Source: DASQDN01 sp035630195
GTDB lineage: Bacteria > Acidobacteriota > Terriglobia > Bryobacterales > Bryobacteraceae
Direction: 5' to 3'
DNA length: 5,947 nucleotides
Assembly: GCA_035630195.1 (NCBI GenBank)
Contig: DASQLD010000290.1
Span: forward strand, 1-5,947
In this document: positions 1-5,850 of the stretch, piece after piece
Layout of the letters: each line of letters opens with the position of its first letter
How positions within the stretch are numbered: position 1 is the stretch's first letter
Made by a program: the position numbers and the translations under genes
The notes under the pieces: model-generated
Told to the model about the DNA's origin: nothing
Databases searched by the model: none
The model's input: only the letters and a program-made list of their open reading frames with translations

Positions 1-1
1 G

Positions 2-460
2 GCGATGCACGCCGCGGGCATCGAGGGCATCGCCTTGCGTTACGGGCTCTTTTATGGGGCCGACATCGATAACGTCGCCAGGATGCTTCGCAAACGGATG
101 CTGCCCGTCGTCCGGAACGGTGGCGAGATCCCCTTCATCCATCACGAGGATGCGGCAGCGGCCACGGTCGCCGCGCTAGCGCACGGAAAGGCGGGCACGG
201 CGTACAACATCGTGGACGACACGCCCGCCACGTTCAGGCAATTGGTCACTAGCATCGCCGAAGAGCGACACGCACCGCGGCCTCTTGTGGTGCCGCAATG
301 GGTGTTGGCGATCGCTGCGCCCTACGGCAAAGCGCTCTTCGGGGGCATCTCGATGCGCGTCTCGAACGCCCGCGCCAAAGACGAACTGGCCTGGACACCG
401 AAGTATCCGTCCATTTTTGACGGCATCCAGGCAGAGCAAGCGTCTCAGTATCAGTGCTGA
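2..460 (+). CDS. NAD(P)-dependent epimerase/dehydratase family protein (extended SDR), C-terminal part
   Basis: The frame is open to the left edge, so the gene starts outside the window and the ATG at 5 is probably internal. The visible 150 or so residues match the substrate-binding half of extended short-chain dehydrogenases. ALRYGLFYG near the beginning is the strand and loop that follow the catalytic YxxxK region. PFIHHEDAAAATVAAL is the conserved segment usually seen as H-x-D-D-A-A. YNIVDD is followed by a helix, and the C-terminus has the common ending SNARAKDELAWTPKYPS. The Rossmann glycine motif and catalytic Tyr/Lys would lie upstream, so cofactor choice and activity cannot be judged. 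Such proteins act in the cytosol on nucleotide sugars, steroids or other hydroxy/keto substrates; the substrate here is unknown. The next gene starts 40 bases downstream on the same strand and could be co-transcribed. Confidence 0.9.
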   Translation, partial: AMHAAGIEGIALRYGLFYGADIDNVARMLRKRMLPVVRNGGEIPFIHHEDAAAATVAALAHGKAGTAYNIVDDTPATFRQLVTSIAEERHAPRPLVVPQWVLAIAAPYGKALFGGISMRVSNARAKDELAWTPKYPSIFDGIQAEQASQYQC

Positions 461-496
461 CCGTGAGTCGCCGCGGCTGCGGTGTAGCGTCACCCC

Positions 497-502
497 TATA
501 AT
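497..502 (+). promoter_or_regulatory. Possible -10 promoter hexamer (TATAAT)
   Basis: A perfect TATAAT lies directly across the first ATG of the following small gene. No convincing -35 hexamer is found 16-18 bases upstream, where the sequence is GC-rich, and there is no extended -10 TG. If it works, transcription would start near 508-510 and the ATG at 501 could not be used. That would leave the ATG at 519 as a nearly leaderless start. This is a weak call from one hexamer. Confidence 0.2.
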
Positions 503-749
503 GCCCCTGCAACGGAGAATGGCGCTTGAACGCCGCCGCAACGCCGCGGTCGCGTATCTCCTCATAGGCGCCGTCTGGTTCATTTTCTGGGCGATTCTGT
601 GGGCGGTCCCGCCCGATGCTCCAATCCACTGGGTGAATCTGGTTCTATCCATCGCATGGCTCGTGTCTGGATCGGTTGAGTTGTGGCGGTACCGACGGCT
701 GATGGCGGCATTCATCGAGGAGAATGGGGTCGACGCGGGACGCCGTTAG
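501..749 (+). CDS. Small two-helix membrane protein, 82 residues, function unknown
   Basis: The predicted protein has a basic N-terminus (RR and ERRR in the first 14 residues). A hydrophobic helix follows at about residues 16-36, with a WFIFWAILW core. A short polar turn, PPDAPIH, leads to a second helix at about 44-61, and the tail is charged. The positive-inside rule suggests both ends face the cytosol. I do not recognise the family. The start is uncertain. ATG 501 has no Shine-Dalgarno sequence, while ATG 519 has GGAG only one base upstream, which is too close for normal use. Either start keeps both helices. It lies 40 bases after the dehydrogenase gene on the same strand and converges with the membrane-protein gene ending at 777. 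The hydrophobic organisation in a GC-rich frame supports a real gene, but only moderately. Confidence 0.6.
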   Translation: MPLQRRMALERRRNAAVAYLLIGAVWFIFWAILWAVPPDAPIHWVNLVLSIAWLVSGSVELWRYRRLMAAFIEENGVDAGRR

Positions 750-800
750 GCGGCCCGGCGCATGCTCTCGACGGGGTCACCCCGCCACAATGTCGTGGCG
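741..800. terminator. Hairpins between two convergent genes, possible bidirectional terminator
   Basis: Three small hairpins lie where the two genes meet. CGCC/GGCG (741-752) has a 4-base loop across the plus-strand stop codon. CGGGG/CCCCG (772-784) has a 3-base loop across the minus-strand stop codon. CGCCAC/GTGGCG (783-800) has a 6-base loop just inside the minus-strand gene. None is followed by a run of T on either strand, so a classical intrinsic terminator is not shown. The position suggests a role in ending or blocking convergent transcripts, but GC-rich DNA also forms such hairpins by chance. Confidence 0.3.
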
Positions 801-1283
801 TTCTATGGGCGGCCGCGAGGATCGAACCACTCTGTGGGCGGCGAATCCCGTAACCGTTGCAACCGTCACAGCCATGAGCAGTCCGGCGATAACGAACACC
901 GAGAGTACCGTCGCAGCGGGGGTGGACCCGTCGATAAAAGGTGATGGGGCCAGGGTCCAGAGGATGCCGACAGCCCAGCCTGCCATGTTGGCTGGTATCC
1001 AGAAGAAGGCCGGCCGAATGGAACGTCGAAGGACGAGCCACTGGAGAAGTGGAATGAATCCGAGCAGCGTGATCGCTCCGAGCGCGATGAGCACGACGGC
1101 TGAGGCGCTGTCCACGCTGAAACCGGTTACTGTGCTGGGGAGCAAGCCGATCGACCACGCGGCGGCGGCGCCCAAAGCTGTCACCAGGATCCATGCAGCG
1201 GGTCGCACCGGCCGTGATTTCCCGAATCCTGCAACCTGCAATGCGCCGAGGCAGGCTCCTTCAATAGCGCCGGCAGCGATCAT
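777..1283 (-). CDS. Integral membrane protein with an internally duplicated hydrophobic unit, 168 residues
   Basis: Nearly the whole protein is hydrophobic, with likely membrane helices near residues 2-20, 29-48, 60-83, 93-112 and 122-146 and a short charged tail (RVVRSSRPPIERHD). Residues 5-16 (GAIEGACLGALQ) and 69-81 (ending LLQ) head two related units. Each is followed by a basic R-x-x-R-P-A...W segment (about 24-31 and 88-95) and then a small-residue-rich helix ending in a G-L/G-I-L pair. The second copy has the motif QWLVLRR followed by an aromatic-rich helix, which I recall from unnamed membrane proteins of actinobacteria, cyanobacteria and Chloroflexi. No catalytic residues are evident, so no function is assigned. 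The frame extends 18 codons upstream of ATG 1283 without another ATG, GTG or TTG, so this start is forced. The first helix is short, so the N-terminus may be trimmed relative to relatives. GGCGG lies a few bases before the ATG as a weak ribosome site. Confidence 0.8.
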   Translation of the reverse strand: MIAAGAIEGACLGALQVAGFGKSRPVRPAAWILVTALGAAAAWSIGLLPSTVTGFSVDSASAVVLIALGAITLLGFIPLLQWLVLRRSIRPAFFWIPANMAGWAVGILWTLAPSPFIDGSTPAATVLSVFVIAGLLMAVTVATVTGFAAHRVVRSSRPPIERHDIVAG

Positions 1284-1571
1284 ACTTACCGCCGTACGTA
1301 TGTGTGTGCTGGTCTTCGACCGTGGCGTTTCTTGTCAGAAGCGAAGGAGCGCTTCAGCGGGTATCACGGCGGCCGGATCATTCATATACACCTGCGAAAG
1401 GAGTTCTCGGCCGAAGATCAGGTGACTAAAGACGCCGCTTCGCGGCAACTGGTTCGTCCGCGACTATGTCCAAACATCGATGCCTCTGACATCAACTCAC
1501 TCGCGTCAGAGTCGAGCTCATCATGCGGGGATAACAGAGTAGTAACGGTTCCCGCGCATCATAGGAGCGAA

Positions 1572-1607
1572 TGCTGGTCGCCCGCAAAGTCGCGAAGCGA
1601 TCCAGCA
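1572..1607 (+). promoter_or_regulatory. Bulged stem-loop upstream of the propeller gene
   Basis: TGCTGGTCGC (1572-1581) pairs with GCGATCCAGCA (1597-1607) as a ten-pair stem with one bulged T, around a 15-base loop. It ends five bases before the tandem 15-bp repeats that precede the next gene. It could be an RNA leader structure, a terminator of upstream transcription (there is no T run) or a protein-binding site. Only the pairing is seen; the role is open. Confidence 0.4.
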
Positions 1608-1611
1608 CTCC

Positions 1612-1641
1612 ATATCTAGAAACTTAATATCTAGAGACTTA
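1612..1641 (+). repeat. Tandem pair of 15-bp direct repeats, likely operator
   Basis: ATATCTAGAAACTTA (1612-1626) is followed without a gap by ATATCTAGAGACTTA (1627-1641), with one mismatch in 15. Each unit contains the palindrome TCTAGA within an AT-rich block that contrasts with its surroundings. The second unit abuts the Shine-Dalgarno sequence of the propeller gene. A regulator bound here would cover the promoter or the translation start. The arrangement resembles tandem operators of winged-helix repressors, but no regulator gene is visible in the window and I cannot name the family. Confidence 0.5.
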
Positions 1642-1645
1642 GGAG
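1641..1645 (+). promoter_or_regulatory. Ribosome binding site AGGAG that decides the propeller start
   Basis: AGGAG lies five bases before ATG 1651 but only two bases before the in-frame GTG 1648. The spacing favours ATG 1651 as the start. The A of the site is also the last base of the second 15-bp repeat, so repressor binding and translation initiation share this spot. Confidence 0.6.
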
Positions 1646-1650
1646 CTGTG

Positions 1651-2754
1651 ATGCCCGAGTTCGGAACACCACCAATCTTCGTCGGCGACGTAGGACTTGC
1701 GCCGCCGGATCGTCCAGCACCGGTCGTGTTCGACTGGGGTACTCCCGGATACGTCGACAACGGCTCCGTAGATAACCATCCGATCTCCCTGGCATTGGAG
1801 TTCAGGGGGGTGCTGAATATCCCCCACCTCGCCTACCGGACGGCCACCGTCACGGGAAGCGCGCTCATGCACACATACTGGGATCCACCCAACTGGATAC
1901 GTGAGACGGTTCTGTCTTCAGCCATGGTCGGCGGTGATCAAGTAGGCTACGCCGCCTCGATCGTCATAGACCGATTCGGTGGTCCTCACCTCGCGTACGT
2001 CCGAGCGCGCGCTGATGGAAGGTACGCAGTCCAGTATGTGCGCCGGTCCGGTAATCGCTGGAATGCTGACACAGTCGGGTTCGAGTCCACATTTCCGGCT
2101 AGCACAGGAATTGCGCTCGATCCCACTGGGACTCCCCACGTTGCATGGGGAAGCGGTGTGCGGGGCGGCACTATCAAGCATGCGGTGATGATTAATGGGC
2201 TTTGGAAGCGGGAGATCATTGCTGCAGGCGTCGGAGGTGAAGCCAATGTTGCCATCGACATTTCGCGTACAGGAGCACCCCACATTTCCTATTTCAGCGA
2301 ACCTGATGAGGCAGTTCAATCGACTCGGCTGTCGGGACTGAACTGGAACCCCGACACCATCCGCCGCCCAGTCGGGAACAAGTCGTTGCAAACGGCAACT
2401 TCAATAGAGTTCGACTCTGATGACGTCGCTCATATCTGCTATTTCGACGGTTCCGCAGGCCAACTCGAGCATGCGCAGCTAAGTGACACTACCTGGCAAC
2501 GCCAAACCATTGAGGCTAGCAACACCGCCAAGTTCGCTGACATTGCTTTGGATCAATTCAACGTCCCGCGGGTCAGCTATGTAAGCGGGGGGCAGCTGAA
2601 GTACGCCGAGCGTCGAGCCGGCGTGTGGCAGTCCGTGACGGTCGACCAGTCTGATTCGCGATTCACCTCGATTGCAATTGACCGTTCGGGAAGGCCGTAC
2701 ATCGCGTACTACGATCCTGCCCAAGCAGACGCGATGCTCGCAATCGGACAATAG
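1651..2754 (+). CDS. Seven-repeat beta-propeller protein, 367 residues, function unknown
   Basis: The protein is made of repeats of about 43-54 residues. Each carries a strand with alternating hydrophobics and Asp (IVID, IALD, AIDI, IEFD, IALD, IAID), then a G-x-P-H-[IV]-[AS]-[YW] motif, and later a polar turn with W and a V/I-x-x strand. The PH-type motifs begin near residues 56, 110, 160, 208, 258, 304 and 347, which makes seven. The last repeat breaks off after YIAYYD, and residues 22-38 before the first repeat (PVVFDWGTPGYVD) supply the missing W...VD strand. This is the 'velcro' closure typical of a seven-bladed propeller. Related repeats (S-L-A-L-D-x-x-G-x-P-H-I-S-Y-Y-D) are common in extracellular bacterial and archaeal proteins. 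Here there is no signal peptide, membrane segment or sorting motif, so it appears cytosolic unless exported another way. No catalytic motif is visible; a binding or scaffold role is inference. It stands alone, behind tandem 15-bp repeats, and the next 450 bases lack a gene. Confidence 0.85.
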   Translation: MPEFGTPPIFVGDVGLAPPDRPAPVVFDWGTPGYVDNGSVDNHPISLALEFRGVLNIPHLAYRTATVTGSALMHTYWDPPNWIRETVLSSAMVGGDQVGYAASIVIDRFGGPHLAYVRARADGRYAVQYVRRSGNRWNADTVGFESTFPASTGIALDPTGTPHVAWGSGVRGGTIKHAVMINGLWKREIIAAGVGGEANVAIDISRTGAPHISYFSEPDEAVQSTRLSGLNWNPDTIRRPVGNKSLQTATSIEFDSDDVAHICYFDGSAGQLEHAQLSDTTWQRQTIEASNTAKFADIALDQFNVPRVSYVSGGQLKYAERRAGVWQSVTVDQSDSRFTSIAIDRSGRPYIAYYDPAQADAMLAIGQ

Positions 2755-3203
2755 CTAACAATAAGGCGCACGATTCAGTCTGACTGACCACGGAAGCTTT
2801 GGGCTGCCGTCTGGTGACTTCGAGATACGTAGAACTCTCCAGAGGAGCCCGCGCTGGTTAATGAATGTCGCCAGAGTCCCGCGTGTGAGAGGGGGAGCGG
2901 TCGCCCCGATTTCCTCGGCTTACCGAACTCATGGAGCAATAACTGAAGCCGCTGGCCGTGCTCGACCCGCTTGCTCCCGGCTTGGGTCATCGTCGCTGGC
3001 CCACACTGGGTTGCCCGTCGATGCCTCGCGCGACATCGGCAGCGATCCCGTTCGCGCCGTGTCGGGTTGATGTCAGGGGGCCCCGCCACGTTGGGCTCAT
3101 GCCACTCGTGGCGGTAGTCGGAGGTACCCCGTCGAGAGTTGGGCTGTCCCCGCCGAAGACTGGATGGCTCTGAAAGGGTCATACCCGTTCCACCAGCCTC
3201 GTA
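2755..3203. other. Stretch of about 450 bases without a recognisable gene
   Basis: Six-frame inspection gives only arginine-, serine- and histidine-rich frames with no conserved motif on either strand. It may be decayed coding sequence: the CoiA-like gene that follows begins abruptly and seems to lack its 5' end. Visible structure is limited to a palindrome at 2775-2787, GCCAC/GTGGC at 3101-3112 and a GGGGCCCC palindrome near 3076-3083. I saw no terminal inverted repeats or target-site duplications that would mark an insertion sequence. Confidence 0.45.
2775..2787. repeat. Near-perfect palindrome TCAGTC-T-GACTGA
   Basis: Two 6-base arms flank a single central T, 20 bases after the propeller stop codon. 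It is too tight to fold as drawn in RNA, and no T run follows, so it is more like a dimeric protein site than a terminator. A shorter stem TCAG/CTGA with a 5-base loop could form in RNA. Confidence 0.35.
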
Positions 3204-3663
3204 ATGAGCTGCGGGGAGCCCGGCTATCCGAAGACCTCCAAACACGGGACGCAGTTCTTCGCGCACAAGACGGGTATCACCTGCCAGGTACATGAAAGTA
3301 GGCCGGAGACTCAGGAACACCTCCGAGCGAAAGCGATCGTCGCCGCCGTCGCGCGGGATCTCCGATGGACGGCGACGGTCGAGCACCTGTCACCTGACCG
3401 GACGTGGATAGCGGATGTCCTCATCGAGAAGGATGGGCGGCGGATCGCCGTCGAAGTTCAATGGTCAAGACAGACGGATGCAGAGTTTGCGCCGGCAGGC
3501 ACGGTACGAAGCCGCGGGCCTCGAATGCTTCTGGCTGGCAGGTCCCACGAACGAGAAGAGCGCAGCCGGTGTCCCATCGCACCTGTTGACCGGCGATCAT
3601 AACGCGCTCTACGTCGAGATACCGAGAGACATCGCGGCAAGGCCAAATAACAGCTCGTTGTGA
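3204..3663 (+). pseudogene. CoiA-like (competence protein family) nuclease-type gene, frameshifted and probably 5'-truncated
   Basis: The first frame contains GYPKTSKHGTQFFAH (residues 7-21), a conserved Cys at 27, EHLRAK (38-43), WIADVL (69-73) and IAVEVQWSRQT (81-91). These are hallmarks of CoiA-like proteins: a zinc-binding-like front followed by a PD-(D/E)xK-type nuclease core with Asp 71 and E84-x-Q86. After TDAEF the homology leaves this frame and continues in the next as RRQARYEAAGLECFWLAG from about 3490. One extra base or two missing bases around 3489-3493, in a GCGCC run, explains the switch. The second frame stops at 3661-3663. Relatives usually have further residues before the CCG motif. 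Here a stop at 3171-3173 closes the frame, the nearest start is ATG 3204, and the first Cys of the pair reads Ser. CoiA assists DNA uptake in competent Gram-positive bacteria, but many relatives lie in accessory regions with unknown roles. A sequencing error at the GC run is the main alternative to true decay. Confidence 0.75.
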
Positions 3664-4031
3664 CGTATCACTCCGACGTGTGGCACGCGGTGAGAGCGCG
3701 GTTGGTTGAGACCTACGCGGTCATGGACTGCAATGCAGGCCTCTCCACGCTTGTCCTCGATTCGGTACCTACCGAACGCGTTCGCTGGCCATATCCCTGT
3801 GCGCTTGCCAGCTATCTGCGACTAGACACCGTTCGTGGTGACTTGGCGTATCTTTCACGCGCCCAGAACCGAGGACGCTCAACACAGAAGACCCCGTCAA
3901 TTGATGATGAGGCTCTTCGAAAACTGGAGTTCACAAATCAGCGCGGGATTGCAGGACGGATTCTTCGAATTCCGGCCTTCTCCAACGCATTGCGCTGCGC
4001 AGTGCGCTTCTCAGCGGTGATTGTGCGGTGA
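3660..4031 (+). CDS. Possible small hypothetical gene or detached C-terminal part of the CoiA-like gene
   Basis: A GTG at 3660 overlaps the TGA stop of the preceding frame (GTGA), the usual layout of translational coupling. The frame encodes 123 residues with no membrane segment or recognised domain. Its first third (HAVRARLVETYAVMDC) reads like genuine protein with G/C-ending codons; the rest is less convincing. There is no good Shine-Dalgarno sequence before the GTG. The frame is also open for three codons before the GTG, to a TAA at 3648-3650, so another frameshift could join it to the CoiA-like sequence. In that case it would be the C-terminal domain of that protein. It may equally be chance. 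The 200 bases after it (4032-4233) hold no gene, only a small CATAA/TTATG inverted repeat at 4097-4111. Confidence 0.3.
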   Translation: MTYHSDVWHAVRARLVETYAVMDCNAGLSTLVLDSVPTERVRWPYPCALASYLRLDTVRGDLAYLSRAQNRGRSTQKTPSIDDEALRKLEFTNQRGIAGRILRIPAFSNALRCAVRFSAVIVR

Positions 4032-4233
4032 AGGCTGGATCGACGGCCCTCCGCAGACTTCACGACAAAGAACGCATTCCGCTTCTCTGAGTTAGTCATA
4101 ACTTGATTATGCACCGCCCACCCGACAATTGACGGAACGCGGTCCATGTATTTTCGACCCGAGCGCGTCAAACATAGGTGGACACGTTGTCGGTGTGGGA
4201 GATCGAGGTACCGACACAAACGGAGTATTCGAA

Positions 4234-5544
4234 TTAGTACTTGCGCCTAACTCCGAAAAGCGTAGTAAGCCTTCCGGCGACAAGAACCAGCGCAAGGAGC
4301 GCGGCTGCCCAGAAAGCCCCAACCACATAGCTGTGTGCAACCTGCTCAGTCGCCACAATAAGGATCCCTGCGAAGCCTGCGAAGGCAACGGAGAGAAGGC
4401 CTGCGATCAGTCGCAGCGGGACAAGTAGTTGCGAAACAATTGAGTTCTCCGTACCTCGGGCTGCGAGTCCGAAGAGCAAGGCGGGTAACAGGACCAATAC
4501 GGCTGTTGCAGCATCCGGTTTTGTGGTCGCGGCGGTTAGTGCGCTCGGATAACTAAGCAGGGCACCAAGGAGACCGACCGACAGCAGTGCGTACAGCGTC
4601 ACAGTGGTCAGAAGGCCTCGCCCTTGAAGCCTCAGATAGGCGCTTGCAATCGCTTCCTCGGCATCAGCAAGGTTACCTTGCACATGACCAACGACTGACG
4701 GCTGGCTCTTGCTCTCTGAAGCTCCTGAGTTGAGCTTCAGCCTGGTGACGACTAAGCCCTCAGGAGCTGGGATCTCGAGATGATAGCTATCCACTGTGTC
4801 GGCCGCCGTAACTTCAATCGCCATTCGAGTGGAGCAGAATCCTAGGCCGGCCAGAGCGGTTCGCACATGCCCCCAAAAACCATCGCTCGGGTCGCGCTCC
4901 CAGTGATACGAATACTTGATTACTTGCCGATTCTTCAGAGCTGCTCGCGGAAGCAAGGTGCAGAGGAGGAAATTCTCCGAAAGTGACACAACAAGGTTGC
5001 TTACCGTTTCGTCCAGTCCGAGCCGTTTGACCAAGGCTTCAGCTTCCCGCTTCGCTTCGATTGGCGCGCCGGATGCGACAGAAAACAATTGTTCCCACAG
5101 TTGACTGGGATTCCGAACAAGGCACTGCGTTTCAACCAATACGAAAAGAGCCGCAGTCGCCGCATAGGCATTCTCATAGCGGCTGAGCACCGGGACGGGG
5201 CGACCTGCGTCATCGACCACGTCCAAGTCCCGCATGTTTCCCTTTGCCATACGAGTGAGCGGCACGAGGACCTGTTCTGAGTGCTTGAACCGCCTGCGCG
5301 AATCGTCGCCATTCACTGGCCAGGGAACTAAGGGTGGCGAAGCATCAATCGAAACGTGCCGCCGTGCTCGTTCACCTTCCAGAAGCGACAACGACTCCAC
5401 CTTTCGGTGTGCCCACACTGGCCAATCCAGAAGTGCGGACGCGAGGGCCTTACCTAGTGGCTTCGACTCCTCGTAAGCAGGGCGCGGCCGCAATATGATC
5501 ACGGCGTAAGTATGGCGGATCGCTCCTGCAATCGTGGCGAGCAT
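4234..5544 (-). CDS. Membrane-anchored protein of unknown function with four C-terminal helices, 436 residues
   Basis: This is the longest gene in the window. Residues 48-130 form a beta-rich start: KVESLSLLEGERARRHVSI, then VLVPLTRMAKGNMRDLDVVD and GRPVPVLSRYENAYAA. Residues 145-200 look helical. Residues 207-275 form a second beta domain with the segment SYHLEIPAPEGLVVTRLKL. Four hydrophobic helices follow at about 311-334, 346-362, 373-398 and 405-427, ending in a basic tail (RRKY). The layout predicts a cytosolic sensor- or binding-type front anchored by a four-helix bundle. I recall this pattern, with 'VPL...K...RDLD..DE.GR.LPVLTR' and 'Y..E..AP.GL', from unnamed actinobacterial proteins, but I know no function. 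ATG 5544 is the only start in the frame before the in-frame stop at 5632-5634. No Shine-Dalgarno precedes it (the bases are CCCACCCGCG), so leaderless or weak initiation is possible. No partner gene is adjacent. Confidence 0.85.
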   Translation of the reverse strand: MLATIAGAIRHTYAVIILRPRPAYEESKPLGKALASALLDWPVWAHRKVESLSLLEGERARRHVSIDASPPLVPWPVNGDDSRRRFKHSEQVLVPLTRMAKGNMRDLDVVDDAGRPVPVLSRYENAYAATAALFVLVETQCLVRNPSQLWEQLFSVASGAPIEAKREAEALVKRLGLDETVSNLVVSLSENFLLCTLLPRAALKNRQVIKYSYHWERDPSDGFWGHVRTALAGLGFCSTRMAIEVTAADTVDSYHLEIPAPEGLVVTRLKLNSGASESKSQPSVVGHVQGNLADAEEAIASAYLRLQGRGLLTTVTLYALLSVGLLGALLSYPSALTAATTKPDAATAVLVLLPALLFGLAARGTENSIVSQLLVPLRLIAGLLSVAFAGFAGILIVATEQVAHSYVVGAFWAAALLALVLVAGRLTTLFGVRRKY

Positions 5545-5769
5545 CGCGGGTGGGTTCGACTCAGGCGGATCTACCGTTACATGATCACAGTGACGGATTG
5601 ATCTCCCACTCCGCGCGTCCGGCGTCGAATGTTATGCGAATCGGACGGGAACACGATTGAACGCCTGACTCTGCTCAAACCGACGAGCGTCACATCGTAG
5701 TTCTGGTTACAGGAAGCGAGCACTCTTGGAAGCTTTTGCACACAGGCAAGGGGGAGACTTGACGCGTGC

Positions 5770-5789
5770 ACGTTTATTCAACGTTTATT
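5770..5789 (+). repeat. Direct repeat ACGTTTATT, 11-base period
   Basis: ACGTTTATT occurs at 5770-5778 and 5781-5789, one helical turn apart, in an AT-rich patch. Short direct repeats like these beside attachment sites often bind recombinases or excisionases as arm-type sites. That role is inferred only from the nearby tRNA fragment. Confidence 0.45.
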
Positions 5790-5850
5790 GCGTCGAGACG
5801 GGCCGAAGTGAGCCGAGGGGTTGACGTAGACTGGGCGCAGATTCGGCAAG

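Larger units (their letters stand above)
1284..1650. other. Intergenic region between divergent genes, rich in inverted repeats
   Basis: I see no credible gene in these 367 bases; the open frames across it have low-complexity, arginine- and serine-rich translations. It must contain the promoters of the minus-strand membrane protein and the plus-strand propeller gene. Inverted repeats visible are GAAGCG/CGCTTC (1338-1355, 6-base spacer), GCCGC/GCGGC (1434-1446, 3-base loop), CTCTGAC/GTCAGAG (1484-1511, 14-base spacer) and the larger stem at 1572-1607. The 1338-1355 repeat lies about 55 bases upstream of the membrane-protein start and could be an operator for it. No full -35/-10 pair stood out. 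Confidence 0.5.

Noticed and set aside
176..715. Minus-strand open frames opposite the dehydrogenase and the small membrane protein
   Set aside because: Their translations are arginine-rich with no motif. The plus strand carries a well-recognised SDR C-terminus and a two-helix protein.
724..1425. Plus-strand open frame of 233 codons opposite the membrane-protein gene
   Set aside because: It is the antisense of a clearly hydrophobic, internally repeated membrane protein. Its translation is rich in Ala, Thr, Arg and Ser without motifs, as expected for a shadow in GC-rich DNA.
2861..3173. Plus-strand frames (2861-3070 and 2958-3173) as small genes before the CoiA-like gene
   Set aside because: Both translate into Arg/Pro/Ser-rich sequence without motifs or ribosome sites, and they overlap each other in different frames.
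2775..3386. Minus-strand frame of 203 codons
   Set aside because: It runs antisense through the conserved FFAH and EHLRAK part of the CoiA-like gene. It has an Arg/His/Ser-rich composition and no recognisable motif or ribosome site.
4129..4428. Plus-strand frame of 99 codons
   Set aside because: It overlaps the end of the long minus-strand gene in antisense, and its translation is polar and motif-free.
5551..5568. GGGTTCGACTC, resembling a tRNA T-arm
   Set aside because: The flanking bases (GTGGG and CAGGC) do not pair as a T-stem and no other tRNA arm is nearby.
5577..5771. Minus-strand frame of 64 codons
   Set aside because: It has no ribosome site, no domain and no coding-like codon pattern; it is a chance frame in the non-coding right end.
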